DNA from: Bacteroidota bacterium | GTDB taxonomy: Bacteria > Bacteroidota > Rhodothermia > Rhodothermales > UBA10348 | Assembly: GCA_029262835.1 (NCBI GenBank) | Contig: JAJCYQ010000015.1 | Coordinates: 1-64,000 of the forward strand | DNA length: 64,000 nucleotides | Direction of reading: 5' to 3' | Shown here: positions 7,606-15,938 of the stretch, piece after piece | How the letters are laid out: each line of letters starts with the position of its first letter | Position numbering within the stretch: the stretch's first letter is position 1 | Notes under the pieces: generated by a model | What the model was told of the DNA's origin: nothing | Seen by the model: only the letters and a program-made list of their open reading frames with translations | Database searches by the model: none | Position numbers and translations under genes: made by a program

Positions 7606-8917
7606 CCGTCATGTCACGGTGCGCGTCACGTATGGCCGCGGCCAGGTGCCCTACCAGAAGGGCAACATCCTCAAATGAGTTGTAGAGCGGCACCGGCGCG
7701 GCGCGGATGATATCGGGTTCGCGCCAGTCGCAGCGCACACCCCGCGCCTTGAGGGCATCATACACGGGGCGGCCCGGGGCACCCACCACGCGGAGCGACA
7801 GCTGCGCGCCCCGGCAGTCGGGATCGGACGGCGTAATGATGTCAATGGCACCGGAGAGGTGCGTCCGAAGGGCTTTCTCAAGGAAGCCGGTGAGTTGCAC
7901 ACTTTTCTCACGAAGCGCCGCCATGCCTGTTGCATCGAAGGCATCGAGCGCCGCATCGAGACCGGCCAGCATCAGAATGGGTGGGTTGGAGAGCTGCCAG
8001 CCCTCGGCGCCGTCGGCGGCGCGGAATGTTGAATCCATTCGGAAGCGCTCTGACAGGTCTACGCCCCACCAGCCGGACACGTGGGGCCGGGCGGTGTGAC
8101 GGTCGTGAACAAAAATGGCGCTCGGCCCGCCCGGCCCGGAATTCAGGTACTTGTACGTGCACCACGCGGCGAAATCAACGTCCCACGCGTGGAGTTCGAG
8201 GGGTACATTGCCGGCTGCGTGCGCCAGGTCCCAGCCAGCGAGTGCGCCCACGTCGTGCAGACGCGCCGTAATACCCTGGATATCCATGAACTGGCCCGTC
8301 CAGTAGTTGACGCCACCGATGAGGCTGAGTGCAATCTCCGGGCCGTGGGCGTGGAGTGTGGCGGCCACTCCTTCCTGGGTCAGGAGGTCGCCGGAGTCCG
8401 GCACGAGCATCGCGCTCTCCGGATCCACACCGTGCAGTGCCAGGTGCGAGGTCACAACATGCGTGTCGGAGGGAAAAGCATGCGGCTCCATGAGAATCCG
8501 GAATTTTCCCGATTCGGGCCGGTAAAATGCTTCAAGGAGCAAATGCAGATTCACCGTGAGGCCATTCATCACGGTGACTTCGCGCGTCTGGGCGCCGACC
8601 AGGGGAGCCAGTCGCTCGGCGAGCGAGTGGTGGTAGGTGGTGAAGGGCCGTTGGCCGGTGAAATGGCCGTCCACGCCGAGCGTCGCCCACGCCGTCAGGA
8701 CGTCCTGCAGACGACTGGCGGTGGCCAGCGGTTGCAGCCCCAGTGAGTTGCCCGTGAAATAGAGCATGCGCCCGCCGGCCGGCGAGGCCGGCCAATGGAA
8801 GGCCTCACGCCAGGGCGCCAGTGGATCTTCGCGGTCCAACCGGCGCGCCTCGCGGAGCAGCTCGGTTTCGAACGGTCTGGCGGCCTCCGGATGCGTGTTG
8901 TTTTCTGGGTGCGTCAT
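7583..8917 (-). CDS. kynU: Kynureninase
   Basis: 444-residue PLP enzyme cleaving L-kynurenine to anthranilate and alanine. Family features: YFTGNSLGLQP near residue 52, substrate-contact TYHHSLAERL, and the PLP lysine in TYKYLNSGPGG near residue 255, plus GWWG and FRMD later. Its ATG overlaps the stop of the formamidase-like gene (4-nt ATGA), so the two steps of the kynurenine pathway are coupled. The last six residues (RSVLNK) and the TAG stop are encoded by the terminal repeat of the 7312-7605 element, implying that the original C-terminus was slightly different. No tryptophan dioxygenase gene is in the window. Confidence 0.93.
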   Translation of the reverse strand: MTHPENNTHPEAARPFETELLREARRLDREDPLAPWREAFHWPASPAGGRMLYFTGNSLGLQPLATASRLQDVLTAWATLGVDGHFTGQRPFTTYHHSLAERLAPLVGAQTREVTVMNGLTVNLHLLLEAFYRPESGKFRILMEPHAFPSDTHVVTSHLALHGVDPESAMLVPDSGDLLTQEGVAATLHAHGPEIALSLIGGVNYWTGQFMDIQGITARLHDVGALAGWDLAHAAGNVPLELHAWDVDFAAWCTYKYLNSGPGGPSAIFVHDRHTARPHVSGWWGVDLSERFRMDSTFRAADGAEGWQLSNPPILMLAGLDAALDAFDATGMAALREKSVQLTGFLEKALRTHLSGAIDIITPSDPDCRGAQLSLRVVGAPGRPVYDALKARGVRCDWREPDIIRAAPVPLYNSFEDVALLVGHLAAAIRDAHRDMTARSVLNK

Positions 8918-9699
8918 AGGGGAGCGTCGGGGTAGAACAACGGGCGACTCGGAGCGGCATCCGAGTCAAAAGGTGGGATGTGAAGATCGAGCCAGCCCCA
9001 TCCATCGGCGAGCTGGTCAGGAATGCGGAGAAGCTCGGTGATCGTCATTTCAAGCGGGTCGGGACCAGGGGTGACGGCTACGGGATCGACGGATCCCGGG
9101 GCCATGCCCCAGAACGCGCGGTGGGCCGCCAGCCTGCCGCCGTCGTCCATCGGATCGATGGAGGGCGCATCGATCAGTAGATGACTGAACCCGGCCGTTC
9201 GAATCCAGGAGGCCGCATCTTCTGTCAAAAAGCGGGGGCTGTCCGCGGATGATCGCGTGCGCAGGATGAGGGCCGTGGCCGCATTGCCGCGCGGCGAAGC
9301 GATCCGGGTGGAGGCAGAGTTGGCCGCCGTGCCAGCAAGCTCAGACTCCGAAATGCCGAGCCCTGTTCTGTCCTGGGACGCTTCCTGTGGCTCTGGCGTC
9401 GTCACCAGCAGCGCGCGCAGTCGGGCGGGTTTCCATACGTCAATGAGCGAAATGCGCCCCCGGGTAATGTGACCTACACATTCGGTATGGGTCCCATGGA
9501 CGTGGGGCGTGATGGTCAGCGTTTCCACGTTGCATGAAGCGCCCTGCGCCACGCATCCAGAAAAACCCTTCGCCCGCGCCCACGCCCGCGCGGCGCGTGG
9601 AAGGCCGAACAGGGCAGATTGCGAGCCGTCGAACCGGATAGGGGCAGACAGGTCGACGGCGCGGCGTTCAGGTGGGTGTGTAGACGACATGCGGGACAT
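8914..9699 (-). CDS. Cyclase-family hydrolase, probable N-formylkynurenine formamidase (KynB-like)
   Basis: 261-residue member of the metal-dependent 'cyclase' (KynB) family. The hallmark HxGTHxD appears as HGTHTE (residues 68-73) within HVHGTHTECVGHI, with the usual Asp replaced by Glu. Conserved VDLSAPI stands at the N-terminus and FSHLLIDAPSID in the C-terminal half, where KynB has its LIGiDtpSvDP segment. Direct coupling to kynU supports arylformamidase activity in tryptophan degradation. The start at 9699 shares its A with the TGA of the upstream HD-domain gene (TGATG); a second Met follows three codons later. The protein is longer than typical KynB because of a 25-30 residue insertion around 85-120. 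Confidence 0.8.
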   Translation of the reverse strand: MSRMSSTHPPERRAVDLSAPIRFDGSQSALFGLPRAARAWARAKGFSGCVAQGASCNVETLTITPHVHGTHTECVGHITRGRISLIDVWKPARLRALLVTTPEPQEASQDRTGLGISESELAGTAANSASTRIASPRGNAATALILRTRSSADSPRFLTEDAASWIRTAGFSHLLIDAPSIDPMDDGGRLAAHRAFWGMAPGSVDPVAVTPGPDPLEMTITELLRIPDQLADGWGWLDLHIPPFDSDAAPSRPLFYPDAPL

Positions 9700-11015
9700 C
9701 AGCTTGCAATCAGAGCCTCTTTCGGACAACATACCCAGGTACGCTCCTTTCGGGACCATGTATCCGGTTGCATGACGGAGCCTGCAACGTCGGCGAGTTC
9801 CTCTACCTGCCCGTCACGTCTCAGGATCCCGATGCCGTCCCGCGTGGCCGAATAGGCCTCGTGCCGCGTCGTCTCTGTGCCGAGAAAGTGTCCCACGTTC
9901 CTGTCGGAATCGATCATGCCGTTCGCACGCAGCCAGGCGGCGACGCGATCACGCAGCTCACCGGCGGGCGGAACGTCGTCGTCTTCATCGAGAAACGATA
10001 CGCGGAAAAAATTCCGCGTCAGGAAGCGCCGGCACAGATGCGCCAGCACAGGGTCGCGCGCCGTACTCCACGCCTTCAGGCTGAAAATAATATCTGTGTC
10101 GTCGAGGTCGACAAACGCGGAGAGGACCTCGTTGCGCGTCAGGTCCCCAGGTCCAAAATGGTTGTCAAGGAAGAACAGGAACCGGGTCGATGCGCCCGCG
10201 GCGACATCCACGGCCTCCTGCCCGAGTACACCCTCCAGGTGGTCGCGAACGCGGCCAATGATACTCCTGAGCAGGAAATCGCCCGAGAGCACCGTCTTGT
10301 GCAGGTAGACCTGCCAGTACATGAGCCGTCTCGACAACAGGAAGTTTTCGACCGCGTAGCGGCCCTTGGCCTCCACAACCAGCCGGTCGCGGCCGAGCCG
10401 GTCGTCGTGGACAACCCGCAGCGTGCGGATAATGCGCCCAACGCCGACGCGACCTTCCACCACACCCGTGTAGTAGGAGTCGCGGCGCAGGTAGTCGAGC
10501 CGGTCCATGTCAAGTTGGCTCGAGAGGAGGCTGTGCAACCAGGCGGGTGGGAGCCCTGTCCCACATTCACTGTCAAAAATGGAGAGCGCGCGGGAGAGCG
10601 CCCCGTCAAAGCGTTCATTGAGCCGGAGTATGAGCGCCCGGGACAGGTCCTCGTGCTCAATACCGGCAATCAGCGAGTGCTCCAGGGTATGGGAGAAGGG
10701 TCCGTGGCCCACGTCGTGAAGGAGCGCCGCAATGAGGGCGGCCTGCACGTCCTCTCCCGCCAGTAGTGTCCCCTTTTCGCCGAGGCTGGCGAGGGCGTCG
10801 TGCATGAGGGCCATGGCGCCGAGCGCATGCCCAAAACGGGAGTGCTCGGCACCTGGAAAGACCATGTGGCCAACGCCGAGCTGCCGAATTCGGCGCAGGC
10901 GCTGCACCTCCGGCGTCTGGACAAGATCCAGTATCAGATCCTTGGGCACGGAGACGAACCCATGCACAGGATCCGAGAAAAGTTTGAAACGACCGATCAC
11001 GGAAGTGTCTGACAT
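9699..11015 (-). CDS. HD-domain phosphohydrolase (COG1078, dNTPase-like)
   Basis: 438-residue metal-dependent phosphohydrolase of the HD superfamily, closest in pattern to the YwfO/SAMHD1-like COG1078 group that hydrolyses dNTPs or related nucleotides. Metal ligands are visible: FSRFGHALG-type H in HSRFGHALGAMAL, the HD pair in LLHDVGHGPFSHTLEH, and the later D of SSQLDMDRLDYLRRDSYYTG. The start chosen is ATG at 11015, just before MSDTSVIGRFKLFSDPVHGF, which is the conserved N-terminus of the family. Upstream frame extension has no family similarity. It is the first gene of a coupled unit with the formamidase-like gene and kynU, although no functional link is known. Confidence 0.85.
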   Translation of the reverse strand: MSDTSVIGRFKLFSDPVHGFVSVPKDLILDLVQTPEVQRLRRIRQLGVGHMVFPGAEHSRFGHALGAMALMHDALASLGEKGTLLAGEDVQAALIAALLHDVGHGPFSHTLEHSLIAGIEHEDLSRALILRLNERFDGALSRALSIFDSECGTGLPPAWLHSLLSSQLDMDRLDYLRRDSYYTGVVEGRVGVGRIIRTLRVVHDDRLGRDRLVVEAKGRYAVENFLLSRRLMYWQVYLHKTVLSGDFLLRSIIGRVRDHLEGVLGQEAVDVAAGASTRFLFFLDNHFGPGDLTRNEVLSAFVDLDDTDIIFSLKAWSTARDPVLAHLCRRFLTRNFFRVSFLDEDDDVPPAGELRDRVAAWLRANGMIDSDRNVGHFLGTETTRHEAYSATRDGIGILRRDGQVEELADVAGSVMQPDTWSRKERTWVCCPKEALIAS

Positions 11016-11055
11016 GTTGTATATAGCCTGCTCGCGAACGGTAACATACGCAGAC

Positions 11056-12480
11056 GTGTTCACTCCTCCACATATCGGTCCCTCACTATCTGTTGTCGTC
11101 GACGTGCCGGCGGCACTGCGGCCCGTTGCGTGGTACGGCGTGCGCATGGCACTTATGCCATTTCGGGTGCAGCCGCGCCTGGTGGCTGCGACGGACGCCG
11201 ACCGGCAGGAGGTCGGTCTCTGGTACAGTTGCCCGGCCGACAACGCGTCGGGGCCTTTCGGGCCATCAGCGCTCAGGCCGCCGGACGGCTGGTTTCGTAT
11301 TTCGGCGCCCGCATCTACCGCCTGGACCTTCCTGGATCGTCGTCCGCTCTGTGCGGAAGATGTATGGTTCGATAATGACATTCCTGTACTCTTTTCGTGT
11401 GAGGGTTCCACGACCCAGGACCCGATAGCCGGCTCAGCATACCTTCTGGGCCTGTGGCACGAGGCGCTTTCGACTCCCCGGGACGAACATGGACGCATTC
11501 GGGACACGGATACGCTGGTCGCGCAGTTGGGTGCGGCCGGGCGTCCCGTCGCGGATCTCATGCGCCTTGCATTCGGTCGTGAGCTTGAGCGCCATGGCCT
11601 GGCCTTCGACAGGCGCACATTCGGCGCTTCCAGGTGGGCGTTCTGCGCCACGCACGATATTGACTACGACAGGAAATGGCGCCGGGGAATCTTTTACCGG
11701 GAAGTCGTGGAGCGGGGCGGTATGCAGAACATCCTCGGGGCGGTGCGCGGAGCCGGAATGGCTGTCAGGGGGCAGGATCCTTTCCGACGCGCCACAGTCC
11801 GCATGCGCGAGGAGGTGGTGGCGCGTGGAGGGCGCGGTACCTATTTCTTCAAAGCCGGTGCCCACGGAAAGAGGGATGTTGCGTACAACCTGAACAACCG
11901 CTTCATGCAGCAGCAGATGAAGGCGCTACAGGGCGCCGGATTCAGCGTGGGCCTGCATCCATCCTATTTTGCCTGGGACAGGCCGGATTGGGTGCGATCC
12001 GAGCGGGATAGGCTTACCAGGGCCGCAGGGCAGTCGGTGCATGCTGTCCGGATGCACTATCTGCGGTGGGCGCACCCAGAGACGCCGTCGATGCTGGCGC
12101 GCGAGGGCTTTGGCGTAGACTCAACGATCGGTTTTTCGGCCTCGGCGGGGTTCAGAGCAGGTACCTGCCTCCCTTTCGCCCTGTTTGATATGCAGGCCCG
12201 GCAGGAGCTGGACCTTTGGGAAGTGCCCCTGGTGGCCATGGAGTCGGCTATTTTCAATCGCATGGAGGCAGCGCCGGGGGTGGCTGTGGATATCACACGG
12301 TCCCTCATGCGCGCGTGCGAAGACATGGGCGGCGTGTTCACTGGTTTGTGGCACAACACGTTATGGGATGAGGACGACTTTCCTGGATGGGGGCACCATT
12401 TCACATGGACGCTCGACCAGGCGCGCTCGCGGTCCGCGGCCATGCTGCGCGTGGACGAAGTGCCGGGGGCATGGACATGA
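11056..12480 (+). CDS. Polysaccharide deacetylase-like protein with DUF7033-type N-terminal domain
   Basis: About 474 residues. An N-terminal region ending near residue 160 contains WYGVRMALMPF and later VWFDNDIPVLFSC, the pattern of the DUF7033 domain found beside deacetylases in Bacteroidota. The C-terminal part has the NodB-like features CATHDIDYDRKW (metal Asp) and AGFSVGLHPSYFAWD (His), followed by ESxxFNRM and GLWHNTLWDEDDF. The likely activity is removal of N-acetyl groups from a surface polysaccharide. The start is uncertain: an ATG at 11014 would overlap the divergent HD gene start; GTG at 11056 or ATG at 11146 are alternatives. The stop overlaps the next gene's ATG. Confidence 0.75.
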   Translation: MFTPPHIGPSLSVVVDVPAALRPVAWYGVRMALMPFRVQPRLVAATDADRQEVGLWYSCPADNASGPFGPSALRPPDGWFRISAPASTAWTFLDRRPLCAEDVWFDNDIPVLFSCEGSTTQDPIAGSAYLLGLWHEALSTPRDEHGRIRDTDTLVAQLGAAGRPVADLMRLAFGRELERHGLAFDRRTFGASRWAFCATHDIDYDRKWRRGIFYREVVERGGMQNILGAVRGAGMAVRGQDPFRRATVRMREEVVARGGRGTYFFKAGAHGKRDVAYNLNNRFMQQQMKALQGAGFSVGLHPSYFAWDRPDWVRSERDRLTRAAGQSVHAVRMHYLRWAHPETPSMLAREGFGVDSTIGFSASAGFRAGTCLPFALFDMQARQELDLWEVPLVAMESAIFNRMEAAPGVAVDITRSLMRACEDMGGVFTGLWHNTLWDEDDFPGWGHHFTWTLDQARSRSAAMLRVDEVPGAWT

Positions 12481-13550
12481 CTGGTGGCGAGGAGATGACG
12501 GGGGGCGAGAACATGGCGGGGGGCGCAGACATCGGTTGGGCGGCCCGCGTTCTCCAGGAGGGGGGGCTCATTGCCTTTCCGACCGAAACGGTGTACGGTC
12601 TTGGGGCGCACGCGCTCCGGCCCGAGGCCGTTGAAGCGATCTTTGTGGCCAAAGGGCGCCCGGCGGACAATCCGCTGATTGTCCATGTCGGGCGCCGCGA
12701 GGACGTGCTCCGCGTAGCACGCGATGTGCCCGGGTATGCGCACAGGCTCATGGATGCCTTCTGGCCGGGGCCGCTCAGCGTCGTTCTCCCCCGTGGGGTG
12801 GACGTCCCCGATGTGGTTACGGCAGGTCGCGATACGGTAGCCGTACGCATGCCTGACCACCCCGTGGCGCTGCGCCTGTTGCAACTGGCTGGCGTGCCTG
12901 TCGCCGCGCCGAGTGCGAACCGCTCGGGCGCCCCCAGCCCGACTACCCGGGACGCCGTCCTTGAGGATCTGGGCGACCGGATAGATGGTGCCCTTGAGGG
13001 CGGCATTTCGCGTATTGGTCTTGAGTCAACCGTGGTGGACTGTACGGGCCCCGTTCCTGTCGTGCTCCGGCATGGAGGTCTGTCACTGGAAGACCTGCGT
13101 CTGGTCGTACCGGAAACCCGGCTTGCCTCGACCGTGGAGTTGGCCTCCGGGCGGAGCCCAGGTACCCGACACGCGCACTACCGCCCGCGCGCCCGCGTCC
13201 GGATAGTGTATTTGGACGATCCTGCGTCAGACAACGTGCTGCTGAACAACGTGCCGGCAGACGACCTGCTGGTACACGAGGTGCCAGCGGACGGCCTGCT
13301 GGCAGAAGACCTTCGGCCGACGCCGCAGGAGGCTGGTCGGAGGGCCTGGATTGGACTCCATAAGCCGCCCAGTGGCGAGATGGGCCCAACGGAGGTGCTG
13401 CCCAGTGTGGATGCATACGCCCGACGTGTCTTCGCTTTCTTCAGGGAGTGTGACCGGGATGGCGTCGACGAAATCCTGTGCCAGGCGGTACCCCGATCGG
13501 GCATCGGGATGGCGCTTATGGACCGCCTGGACCGGGCCGCTGCCGGGTAA
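12477..13550 (+). CDS. Threonylcarbamoyl-AMP synthase (Sua5/YwlC type)
   Basis: 357-residue enzyme forming threonylcarbamoyl-AMP from threonine, bicarbonate and ATP for t6A37 in tRNA. The YrdC domain (about residues 15-215) has IAFPTETVYGLGAHA, the K-x-R motif as FVAKGRPADNPLIVHV, and APSANRSGAPSPTT. The linker signature SPGTRHAHYRP marks the Sua5-type; a Rossmann-like C-terminal domain follows with SVDAYARRVFAFFRECD. A 10-residue unit (V-P-A-D-x-L-L) is repeated in the linker. The N-terminus is Met/Gly-rich. The start at 12477 overlaps the preceding stop (ATGA); ATG at 12471 is equally possible. Partner tsaB lies at 24.6 kb. Confidence 0.92.
   Translation: MTGGEEMTGGENMAGGADIGWAARVLQEGGLIAFPTETVYGLGAHALRPEAVEAIFVAKGRPADNPLIVHVGRREDVLRVARDVPGYAHRLMDAFWPGPLSVVLPRGVDVPDVVTAGRDTVAVRMPDHPVALRLLQLAGVPVAAPSANRSGAPSPTTRDAVLEDLGDRIDGALEGGISRIGLESTVVDCTGPVPVVLRHGGLSLEDLRLVVPETRLASTVELASGRSPGTRHAHYRPRARVRIVYLDDPASDNVLLNNVPADDLLVHEVPADGLLAEDLRPTPQEAGRRAWIGLHKPPSGEMGPTEVLPSVDAYARRVFAFFRECDRDGVDEILCQAVPRSGIGMALMDRLDRAAAG
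13221..13310 (+). repeat. Threefold 30-bp tandem repeat within the sua5 linker
   Basis: Three consecutive 30-bp units (13221-13250, 13251-13280, 13281-13310) encode PASDNVLLNN, VPADDLLVHE and VPADGLLAED. The last two units are clearly related at DNA level (GTGCCGGCAGACGACCTGCTGG against GTGCCAGCGGACGGCCTGCTGG, given in part); the first is more diverged. They lie in the variable linker between the YrdC and Sua5 domains. Confidence 0.6.
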
Positions 13551-13582
13551 AGTCAGCAGTTCCCTGATGCGGGCGGGCGCCG

Positions 13583-14380
13583 CTAAAAGCGGACGCGGAA
13601 TCCAAGCGTTCGAGCGCCTGTGATGGGTTCGAAGACGGGACCATCGGCCCCCGGCCGCCCTGCTCCGTGTCTCCGGGCGAGCCACCAGGCGGTGGTTGTT
13701 CCCACGAATGCTCCGCCGAGCACATCCGATGGCCAGTGGAAGGCGAGTGCAACGCGGGACGTCGTTGTAGCCAGAGCGAGGCCGCCCAGTATCCACGTGG
13801 CCGTGCCCGGATAGTAGAACACCCACGGCATGACACCGGCAAAGACGGTCGTTGCGTGACCGCTCGGGAAGGATGAGTTACCCGAAAAAGGCTCAAAGGA
13901 GCTGGCACCCATATCCTGGAAAGGGCGGGCTCGGCCAAAGGTGACCTTCAGGATGTTTGTGCCCAGATTGGCCAGCGCAAGCGCCTCAAGACTCGTGAAG
14001 GCAGCATCCTGCGCACGGGTACTGCCTTCAAAGAGCGTGCCCACGAAAATCACCAGTGCAAGGGGTCGCATGGCGTCTGCATCTCCAAATTCCTCTGCCG
14101 CGCGGAAGAACTCTTCGGCGCCGAGATCCTGTGCTTCCCGTGACAGAGGGGCGTCCCAGGCCGATGTGGTGGCAATGATAGCGCCTGCCACGCCCACGCG
14201 CAGGGGAGGTGTCCGGACCAGTGCGCCAGGCAGCGCCTGCATGTCCGAGGAAAGCCAGCGCACGAACCGCAGCGGATCGTCACTGGACTGCGCCGCGGCG
14301 CCCTGCCGCGCGGTCGCGGCCGGGAGGATCAGTGACACCACCGACAGTGTGGCGAGGACTGACAGCAGCGTGGAACGCAT
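13583..14380 (-). CDS. PAP2-superfamily phosphatase, exported
   Basis: 265-residue membrane-associated acid phosphatase/lipid phosphatase. All three PAP2 motifs are present: KxxxxxxRP as KVTFGRARP, PSGH in SSFPSGHATT, and SRxxxxxHxxxD as SRVALAFHWPSD. The N-terminus (MRSTLLSVLATLSVVSLILPAATA) is a cleavable signal peptide, so the start at 14380 is preferred over 14401. Candidate substrates are undecaprenyl diphosphate or phosphatidyl phosphates; the sequence does not decide. It is transcribed away from the GNAT gene. Confidence 0.85.
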   Translation of the reverse strand: MRSTLLSVLATLSVVSLILPAATARQGAAAQSSDDPLRFVRWLSSDMQALPGALVRTPPLRVGVAGAIIATTSAWDAPLSREAQDLGAEEFFRAAEEFGDADAMRPLALVIFVGTLFEGSTRAQDAAFTSLEALALANLGTNILKVTFGRARPFQDMGASSFEPFSGNSSFPSGHATTVFAGVMPWVFYYPGTATWILGGLALATTTSRVALAFHWPSDVLGGAFVGTTTAWWLARRHGAGRPGADGPVFEPITGARTLGFRVRF

Positions 14381-14456
14381 ATGGAAGTGTGGCAGAGCCA
14401 TCCGAAACGTGTATCTTCGCGGGTTGAGCGTAAGCAGCTTCTAAAATAGTACGCGC

Positions 14457-14942
14457 ATGAGCGATTTTCGTATACGTCAGGCCACGACGGCCGATATCGA
14501 GCAGTTGGTACACCTGTTTGACGGGTATCGGCAGTTTTACAGAAAACCAAGTGATCTGGCCGGAGCCAGGGCGTTTCTGACCGCGCGGCTGAGGCGGGGC
14601 GAAGCGGTCGTTTTCGTGGCGGAAGCACAGCATGGAGCGTCAGGGCCGGCGGCATCGGGCAATGCGGTGGGCTTCACGCTGCTGTATCCACTTTTTTCGT
14701 CCGTCCGCATGGCGCCCATCTGGCTGCTGAACGATCTGTTTGTGCTGGCCGCCGCACGGCGACGGGGCATCGGTGAAGCGCTTCTGGGCGCGGCCGATCG
14801 CTTCGCGCGAGGTGCGGGGGCGGCCGGCTTGGAGTTGGCCACGGAAAAGGACAACGCAACGGCAAAATCGGTGTACGAAAGACTCGGGTGGTCGCTCCAG
14901 GAGGATTTTGATCACTACTCCCTGGACCTGACGACGCCATGA
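14457..14942 (+). CDS. GNAT-family N-acetyltransferase
   Basis: 161 residues. IRQATTADIEQLVHLFDGYRQFY opens the GNAT fold; the acetyl-CoA binding motif A appears as NDLFVLAAARRRGIGEALL (R-x-x-G-I/A), and ATEKDNATAKSVYERLGW is the typical motif B ending. The acceptor substrate is unknown. Its ATG follows AT-rich sequence shared with the divergent PAP2 gene; the stop overlaps the isoaspartyl peptidase ATG by 4 nt. Confidence 0.88.
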   Translation: MSDFRIRQATTADIEQLVHLFDGYRQFYRKPSDLAGARAFLTARLRRGEAVVFVAEAQHGASGPAASGNAVGFTLLYPLFSSVRMAPIWLLNDLFVLAAARRRGIGEALLGAADRFARGAGAAGLELATEKDNATAKSVYERLGWSLQEDFDHYSLDLTTP

Positions 14943-15907
14943 CGCGAGAGGGCAGCGTCCGCTGTATGACCTTCCCTGGCGGAGACGGACCGGCACTGAT
15001 TGTGCACGGTGGAGCGTGGGACATTCCGGCCTCGGAGTGGGCGGCGCATGAGGATGGGCTGCACGCCGCCCGTACGTTGGGAGCTGACCTGCTTCGCCAG
15101 GGGGCGGCAGCCACGGATGTGGTCACGGAGGTGGTGGCGTGCATGGAAGCTCATGGTGCATTCGATGCGGGCCGGGGGTCGGTACTCACGCACGAGGGTA
15201 ACGTGGAAATGGATGCAGGCATCATGTGCGGCCGCCGCGCCGCATATGGCGCGGCGGCCCTGCTGCGCGAAACAGTGCACCCGATCCGTCTGGCCCGGCA
15301 TTTGTTGGAGGCCGACCGTGCGCTGCTGCGCTTCGCTGCCGGACCCGAGGCGGACAGGATGGCCCGCACATTCGGCCTGCGCACAGAGCCGAACGCGTGG
15401 TTCGTGTGCGAGAGGGAGGCGGCTCGCCACGCCGAGATAGCCCGCCGGCAGACGGATTACCATACGAGTCAGCCATTTCATGCGGGCGCCACGCCCCGCG
15501 GGACGGTCGGCGCTGTAGCGCGCGACAGACAGGGCCACATGGCGGCCGCCACGTCGACAGGCGGTACGCCATTCCGGCCGGAAGGGCGCATTGGCGACAC
15601 GCCGCTACCCGGGTGCGGATTCTTTGCCGACCGTGCAGGGGCGGCCAGCGCGACCGGGTGGGGGGAGGCCATTTCGGCATCGCTCCTTTGTGGCCGCTCT
15701 GTCATGGACGCGCGCAGCCCGGCCGACGCGGCCCGGGCTCAGATCCAGGATATGTACGATCGCATTCCCGCTCCTGACGGAGCGGGGGCCACGGGCGGCG
15801 TGATCCTGCTTACGGCGCGCGCCGGCGGGGCGGTGGCCTGGTCCACGCCCCGCATGGCGCGCGCCGCATGGTGTGCTGAGGGGGCATCGTTTTTGGTTGT
15901 AGATTGA
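14939..15907 (+). CDS. Isoaspartyl peptidase / L-asparaginase (plant type, Ntn hydrolase)
   Basis: 322-residue N-terminal nucleophile amidohydrolase that self-cleaves before a threonine. The cleavage site is visible as RGTVGAVARD near residue 188, with the upstream region forming the alpha chain; AATSTGGTPFRPEGRIGDTPLPGCGFFAD is the conserved beta-chain block (given here as its recognisable stretches TSTGG and GRIGDTPLPG). It probably hydrolyses beta-aspartyl dipeptides from protein turnover. Overlaps GNAT by 4 nt; a second Met (MTFPGG) ten codons in could be the true start. Confidence 0.9.
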   Translation: MTREGSVRCMTFPGGDGPALIVHGGAWDIPASEWAAHEDGLHAARTLGADLLRQGAAATDVVTEVVACMEAHGAFDAGRGSVLTHEGNVEMDAGIMCGRRAAYGAAALLRETVHPIRLARHLLEADRALLRFAAGPEADRMARTFGLRTEPNAWFVCEREAARHAEIARRQTDYHTSQPFHAGATPRGTVGAVARDRQGHMAAATSTGGTPFRPEGRIGDTPLPGCGFFADRAGAASATGWGEAISASLLCGRSVMDARSPADAARAQIQDMYDRIPAPDGAGATGGVILLTARAGGAVAWSTPRMARAAWCAEGASFLVVD

Positions 15908-15938
15908 GATGCCTGTGATCCTACGACCAGTACACCCC

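Noticed and set aside
7418-7678. 86-codon frame inside the MITE-like element
   Set aside because: Crosses the element boundary into kynU antisense and has no transposase features.
11016-11651. Upstream in-frame extension of the HD-domain protein
   Set aside because: It runs through the deacetylase gene in antisense; family similarity begins only at MSDTSVIG.
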